Assembly (NCBI GenBank): GCA_022739095.1
Contig: JAIJEI010000058.1
Span: forward strand, 1-10,743
From: Bifidobacterium sp.
GTDB taxonomy: Bacteria > Actinomycetota > Actinomycetes > Actinomycetales > Bifidobacteriaceae
Length of the DNA stretch: 10,743 nt
Direction: 5' to 3'
The translations under genes and the position numbers were made by a program. This document shows positions 6,979 through 10,743 of the stretch, piece by piece. Numbering within the stretch: position 1 is the first letter of the stretch; each line of letters starts with the position of its first letter. Under the pieces are notes generated by a model. It saw only the letters and a program-made list of their open reading frames with translations. It did not search any database and was not told the DNA's origin.

Positions 6979-7010
6979 CGCGATTATGCAGACTATTGCA
7001 TATTTATGCA
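6977..7010. promoter_or_regulatory. Paired ARG-box-like operator upstream of argC
   Basis: The strong box TGCATATTTATGCA (6997-7010) is two perfect 6-base inverted arms around a TT (AA) centre. A degenerate second box, TACGCGATTATGCA (6977-6990), keeps one good half site. The centres are 20 bases apart, the same geometry as upstream of argG. The pair spans the -35 and the spacer up to the -10. Together with argR at the end of the same gene run, this supports ArgR repression of argCJBDFR, including argR itself. Confidence 0.78.
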
Positions 7011-7037
7011 GTGGGTGTGTTGGTATATGAACGCTAC

Positions 7038-7724
7038 TTATGCGGAGATGGAGTCGGAGGAGGAGCCGGTGCCGCCGGTGAGTTGCTGGAGGGCTTCCTG
7101 ATAAAGGCTCATGGCGTCATAGCCATTGAAGGCCATCCAGATGGCGGCGATGGTGTATAGCACGTTGATCACCACGGCGGCCACGGCCAAACCGAAGCCC
7201 TTCATATGGAAGGTGCGCGTGCGCCACATTGCCACCGCGCCCATCAGTGCCGAGAGCACCGGCACAGGGAAGAACAGGGCGAGGATAAAGGAGATGATCG
7301 CATACGAATCCCAGTGCCCGTAGAGTGGGTTCTGGTTCGGATCGTTCAGGTCGATGCCGTGGTAATAATGCGGCTGGTGAGGCTGACCGTTCGGCTGTTG
7401 ACCATACGGCTGGCTCTGCATGCCCGGGTACCCGCCCGGATATGTGCCCGGACCGGACTGTTGACCACCTTGAGCATACGGCCAGCCGCCCGCCTGCTGA
7501 TTGCCGGGCCACGGCGTCTGCTGACCGTACGGCTGGCCGGCCTGCTGGGATTGCGCCGCGCCACCGTTGTCGCCAGCGGCTGCGGCGGAATCCTTCTTAG
7601 TATCCGGTTCGGGAGCGCCATAAATATACGGGTTGTAATTCGGCCCGTATTGGCCAGACATAGCACCATATTCAGGCTGCTGGTACTGCCCGTATTCCGG
7701 CTTGTCCTGCTCCGGTTGGCTCAT
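7038..7724 (-). CDS. Small membrane protein with Q/G/P/Y-rich N-terminus and two membrane helices (DUF4190-like)
   Basis: The function is unknown. The 228-residue protein begins with about 120 residues rich in Gln, Gly, Pro and Tyr with no predicted fold, including QPYGQQ twice (64-69 and 105-110). A short linker GIDLNDPNQNPLYGHWDS (123-140) leads into two hydrophobic segments at about 141-166 and 177-199, separated by a basic turn (WRTRTFHMKG). A polar, Ser-rich tail ends the protein. The layout resembles small actinobacterial DUF4190-type membrane proteins, an assignment made from architecture only. There is no signal peptide, so the long N-terminus is probably cytoplasmic. GAGGAG (7729-7734) lies four bases before the ATG. 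It follows pheT by 30 bases and precedes the argC promoter, so it probably rides on the pheST transcript. No link to arginine synthesis or tRNA charging is evident. Confidence 0.88.
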   Translation of the reverse strand: MSQPEQDKPEYGQYQQPEYGAMSGQYGPNYNPYIYGAPEPDTKKDSAAAAGDNGGAAQSQQAGQPYGQQTPWPGNQQAGGWPYAQGGQQSGPGTYPGGYPGMQSQPYGQQPNGQPHQPHYYHGIDLNDPNQNPLYGHWDSYAIISFILALFFPVPVLSALMGAVAMWRTRTFHMKGFGLAVAAVVINVLYTIAAIWMAFNGYDAMSLYQEALQQLTGGTGSSSDSISA

Positions 7725-7754
7725 GGCACTCCTCGATTCGGATGATTGGTTGGG

Positions 7755-10364
7755 TCAGGCGCGCAGCTGGGCGCCGATTTCGGCGGCCTCAGCCACGATG
7801 GCCTTGCGGATGGCGTCGCTGTCTTCGGCGGACAGCGTCTTGCTCGGCGAACGGAATACCACCGCATAGGCCAGGGACTTCTTGCCCTCGCCCACCTGTT
7901 CGCCGGTGAACACGTCGAACAGTTCGATGGATTCGAGGTTTGCGCCGGCGGCCTTGCGAATCACGTTCTCAAGCTGGCCTGCGGTCACGGTCTCGTCCAC
8001 GGTGAAGGCCAAATCCTGCTTAACCGGCGGGAACGTGGAGATCGGCTTGGCCTGGACGGGCTTACCGGTCAGCGTGGCGAACAGCGCGGTGAGGTTCAGC
8101 TCGAAGGCCGCGGAATGGGCCGGGAAGCCGAGCGCCTCGTTGACGCGCGGGTGCAGTTCACCAACCCAGCCGGTGAAGACGTCGCCTACCATGACGCGGG
8201 CGGCGCGGCCGGGGTGCCACTGGACGGGCACATCGTCGGCGGCGGGCTGGTCGAGTTCGATCGCAGCACCGATACGGCCGGCGATGCGGCGCACGGCCTC
8301 GACGGCGTCGGACCAGTCGACCGGGCGCTTGCCGCCCATCCAGCCGTCGTCCTCGGCCAGACCGGTCAGGATGCCGGCCACATGGTCGGGCTGTTCGGGC
8401 AGACCGGCGTCAAGTGCGACGAGCTGTTCGTCGGTGGGGCGCACGCCGCCGGGCAGTGCCGGGATGGCGGGCGCGTTTGGATCCCACAGGTAGACGTGGC
8501 CGAGCTCGTACAGGGACACGTTTTCGATGCCGCGGCGGATGTTGCGCTGCACGGTGGTGGCCAGAGTCGGCAGAATCTCACGGCGCAGGTACGGACGGTC
8601 GCCGTAAAGCGGGTTGGCGATCTCGACGCTGACCTTCTTGGTGGCTTCCGGGTCGAAGCCGAAAGCCTTGTAATCGTCGTCACCCACGAACGGGTAGCTC
8701 AGCGATTCGACCATGCCGAACTCGGCGAGCTCGTCTGCCACGCGACGGCGACGCTGCTGGTCCGGGGTCAGGCCCACCAGACCCTCGACCGGTGCCGGCG
8801 GCACGGTAATCGGAATCTGGTCGTAGCCGACCAGTCGGGCAATCTCCTCGACCAGGTCGCACGGCTCATTCAAGTCCGGACGCCAGCTCGGCGCGGTTAC
8901 GGCGAACTCGCCGTTGCCGCCGCCGGCCACCGTGCAGCCAATGTCGGTCAGGATGTCGGAGATGCGGTTGATGTCCACGTCGAGGCCGGCCACGCGGGCC
9001 ACTTCGGAAGCCTTGAAGTGGATGACCTTGGCGCGCGGCGTGTTGTTCACGTCGTTCGGGTGTTCGCTGGGCTCGCCGTTGCCGTACTTGGCCATGAGCT
9101 CGGCGGCCATCTGGGTGGCGGCGGGCTGCAGCGCGGTGTCGACGCCACGTTCGAAGCGGCGGGAGGCCTCGGATGGAATCTTGTGGCGACGGGCCGAACG
9201 GGCGATGGTCACCTGATCGAAGTGCGCGGCCTCCAGAAGAATGTTCTTGGTGTCAGCGGTCACTTCGCCATACAGGCCGCCCATCACACCGGCAAGGCCG
9301 AGGATGCGCGAGCCGCGTTCGCCGTTCGGCGAATCGGTGATAAGCAGATCTTCGACGCTCAGGTCGTGTTCCTTGCCGTCCAGAGTGGTGAGTTTCTCAC
9401 CCTCGTGGGCGCGGCGCACGACAATCGGGCCTTCGAGCTTGTCGAGGTCGTAGGCGTGCATCGGCTGGCCGAGGTCCAGCATCACATAATTGGTCACGTC
9501 CACGGCCAGGGAGATGGAGCGCATGCCGGCGCGAATCAGGCGGCGACGCATCCAGTTGGGCGTGTGGGCGTTGGGATTGAAGTCCTTGACGATGCGCGCA
9601 TAGTAGCGGTCGCAACCGGGCACGCCGTGAATCGGATTGTTATCGTCGATTTCAACATCGATGTCCACCGGGGTGCCGGGCTGGTAGTCGGCAGGTTCCG
9701 GGGCCTTCTCGTTCAGTGCCACGGCCGGATCGGTGTAGGCGGCACCGGTGGAGTGGTGGTATTCGCGGGCCACGCCACGGTAGGACAGCGTGTAGCCACG
9801 GTCCGGGGTGATGTTGATCTCAAGCAGAGGCTGGTCGAGGTGCAGCAGGTGCATGGCGTCCTGACCAGGCTTCAGAGCCTCGTATTCAGCCTCGGAGAAG
9901 CCGTACTGACGCAGCAGGATGATGCCGTTGTGGTTGTCGCCCAGACCCAGCTCACGTTCGGAGGCGCACATGCCGTTGGAGATATGGCCGTAGGTCTTGC
10001 GCGGTTCGATCTTGAAGTCGCCGGGCAGCACGGCACCGGGCAGGGTGACAACGACCTTCTCGCCGGCCTTCATGTTGGGCGCGCCGCAGATGATGCCGCG
10101 CGGCACCTTGTTGCCGTCTTCGTCGGTCTCGTTCCATTCGTCACCGCAGTCCACATGGCACCAGTTGATGGTCTTGCCGTTCTTCTGCGGTTCGGGAGTG
10201 GCATCGACCACGTAGCCGACCACAATCGGGCCGGTCACCTGGGAGGAGTGGATCTCCTCTTCCTCAAGACCCACCTTGACAAGGTCCTTGGCGAGCTGTT
10301 CGTAGGTCAGGCCTTCGGGAACCTCGACATGGTCCTTGAGCCAATCGATATCGATCATAGGCAT
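7755..10364 (-). CDS. pheT: Phenylalanyl-tRNA synthetase beta subunit
   Basis: PheT is the large subunit of the alpha2-beta2 enzyme that charges tRNA-Phe; it contributes tRNA binding and editing of mischarged tyrosine. The 869-residue protein is somewhat longer than the E. coli form (about 795). Domains in order: an EMAP/OB-type tRNA-binding domain (about 41-155), the B3/B4 editing region (about 250-420, including DVTNYVMLDLGQPMHAYD at 289-306), the B5 DNA-binding-like domain (about 446-522, with PSWRPDLNEPCDLVEEIAR at 492-510), an inactive catalytic-like core, and the C-terminal FDX-ACB anticodon-binding domain (about 778-869). The ATG at 10364 has GGGGAG ten bases upstream, inside the end of pheS; a second in-frame ATG at 10358 is further from it. 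The pheS stop is 7 bases upstream. Confidence 0.97.
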   Translation of the reverse strand: MPMIDIDWLKDHVEVPEGLTYEQLAKDLVKVGLEEEEIHSSQVTGPIVVGYVVDATPEPQKNGKTINWCHVDCGDEWNETDEDGNKVPRGIICGAPNMKAGEKVVVTLPGAVLPGDFKIEPRKTYGHISNGMCASERELGLGDNHNGIILLRQYGFSEAEYEALKPGQDAMHLLHLDQPLLEINITPDRGYTLSYRGVAREYHHSTGAAYTDPAVALNEKAPEPADYQPGTPVDIDVEIDDNNPIHGVPGCDRYYARIVKDFNPNAHTPNWMRRRLIRAGMRSISLAVDVTNYVMLDLGQPMHAYDLDKLEGPIVVRRAHEGEKLTTLDGKEHDLSVEDLLITDSPNGERGSRILGLAGVMGGLYGEVTADTKNILLEAAHFDQVTIARSARRHKIPSEASRRFERGVDTALQPAATQMAAELMAKYGNGEPSEHPNDVNNTPRAKVIHFKASEVARVAGLDVDINRISDILTDIGCTVAGGGNGEFAVTAPSWRPDLNEPCDLVEEIARLVGYDQIPITVPPAPVEGLVGLTPDQQRRRRVADELAEFGMVESLSYPFVGDDDYKAFGFDPEATKKVSVEIANPLYGDRPYLRREILPTLATTVQRNIRRGIENVSLYELGHVYLWDPNAPAIPALPGGVRPTDEQLVALDAGLPEQPDHVAGILTGLAEDDGWMGGKRPVDWSDAVEAVRRIAGRIGAAIELDQPAADDVPVQWHPGRAARVMVGDVFTGWVGELHPRVNEALGFPAHSAAFELNLTALFATLTGKPVQAKPISTFPPVKQDLAFTVDETVTAGQLENVIRKAAGANLESIELFDVFTGEQVGEGKKSLAYAVVFRSPSKTLSAEDSDAIRKAIVAEAAEIGAQLRA

Positions 10365-10371
10365 GGCTGAA

Positions 10372-10743
10372 TCACTCCCCCATCACAAACTGTTCGGCGA
10401 AACGCACGTCACCTTCGACCAGGTTGTGCATGTCGTTGATGTCGCTGCGTAGCAGGAGCGTGCGCTCCATGCCGACGCCGAAGGCGAAACCGGTGTAGAC
10501 GTCCGGGTCGATGCCGGCGGACTTCAGCACGTTCGGGTTCACCATGCCGCAGCCGCCCCATTCGAGCCAGCCGGGGCCGCCCTTCTTGTCGGGGAACCAC
10601 AGGTCGAGCTCGGCGCTCGGCTCAGTGAACGGGAAGTAGCTCGGGCGCAGGCGCGTCTTGGCTTCAGGGCCGAACATGGCGACGGCGAGCTTGTCCAGCA
10701 CGCCCTTCAGGTCGGCCATGGTCAGGTGCTTGTCGACGGCGAG
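10372..10743 (-). CDS. pheS: Phenylalanyl-tRNA synthetase alpha subunit, C-terminal part (gene runs off the right edge)
   Basis: PheS is the catalytic alpha subunit that activates phenylalanine and transfers it to tRNA-Phe. Only the last 123 codons are present; the frame is open to the right edge, so the ATG at 10719 is internal and not the true start. Class II motif 2 and the Phe pocket appear as TRLRPSYFPFTEPSAE (visible residues 30-45), the GGCGMVNPNVL strand-turn follows (63-73), and motif 3 is GFAFGVGMERTLLLR (85-99) with the ATP-binding arginine. It ends seven bases before pheT. Any leader or T-box-like control of pheST would lie outside the window. Confidence 0.96.
   Translation of the reverse strand, partial: LAVDKHLTMADLKGVLDKLAVAMFGPEAKTRLRPSYFPFTEPSAELDLWFPDKKGGPGWLEWGGCGMVNPNVLKSAGIDPDVYTGFAFGVGMERTLLLRSDINDMHNLVEGDVRFAEQFVMGE

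Noticed and set aside
7340..7720. A frameshifted or spurious gene in the low-complexity region
   Set aside because: The frame is continuous from a good ribosome binding site through two well-formed membrane helices to a stop, so the low-complexity part belongs to a real gene.
7746..10370. An 874-codon open frame on the plus strand opposite pheT
   Set aside because: It is an antisense shadow of pheT produced by high GC at third codon positions. Its translation is repetitive Gly/Val/His-rich sequence with no family features, while the minus strand encodes a complete PheT.

Overview
The window is about 10.7 kb of high-GC actinobacterial DNA, and every gene in it reads on the minus strand. Protein sequences and gene order point to a Bifidobacterium, most likely of the B. 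longum group. This identification rests on recognising the families and the argCJBDFRG order downstream of pheST, a layout known from Actinobacteria; no database search was run. In transcription order (right to left) the genes are: the 3' end of pheS, pheT, a small two-helix membrane protein with a Gln/Gly/Pro/Tyr-rich N-terminus, then argC, argJ, argB, argD, argF, argR and the 5' part of argG, which runs off the left edge.

Right part (7755-10743): pheS and pheT, the two subunits of phenylalanyl-tRNA synthetase, are 7 bases apart and clearly form an operon. The membrane protein (7038-7724) follows pheT after 30 bases, so it probably shares the pheST transcript.

Middle and left part (776-6945): argCJBDFR encode most of the glutamate-to-citrulline part of arginine synthesis, plus the arginine repressor. 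Junctions are mostly tight: GTGA overlap argC/argJ, 11-base overlap argB/argD, 43-base gap argD/argF, ATGA overlap argF/argR. The exception is argJ/argB, where a gap of about 137 bases holds two tandem copies of a roughly 59-base two-hairpin element. ArgJ recycles the acetyl group, ArgB and ArgC activate and reduce N-acetylglutamate, ArgD transaminates, ArgF makes citrulline and ArgG makes argininosuccinate. No argA-type synthase is seen in the window, which fits a bifunctional ArgJ.

Regulation: two paired ARG-box-like operators of the form TGCATA-N2-TATGCA, each with a 20-base centre-to-centre spacing, lie upstream of argC and of argG. They suggest two ArgR-controlled transcripts, argCJBDFR and argG onward (argH would be expected beyond the left edge). 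ArgR is the last gene of the first unit and so probably controls its own synthesis.

Most of the window is ordinary core metabolism. The one signal the genes do not explain is the duplicated double-hairpin element between argJ and argB. All four base differences between its copies preserve RNA pairing, and one copy contains the GTG that would be the first codon of the longest argB reading frame.
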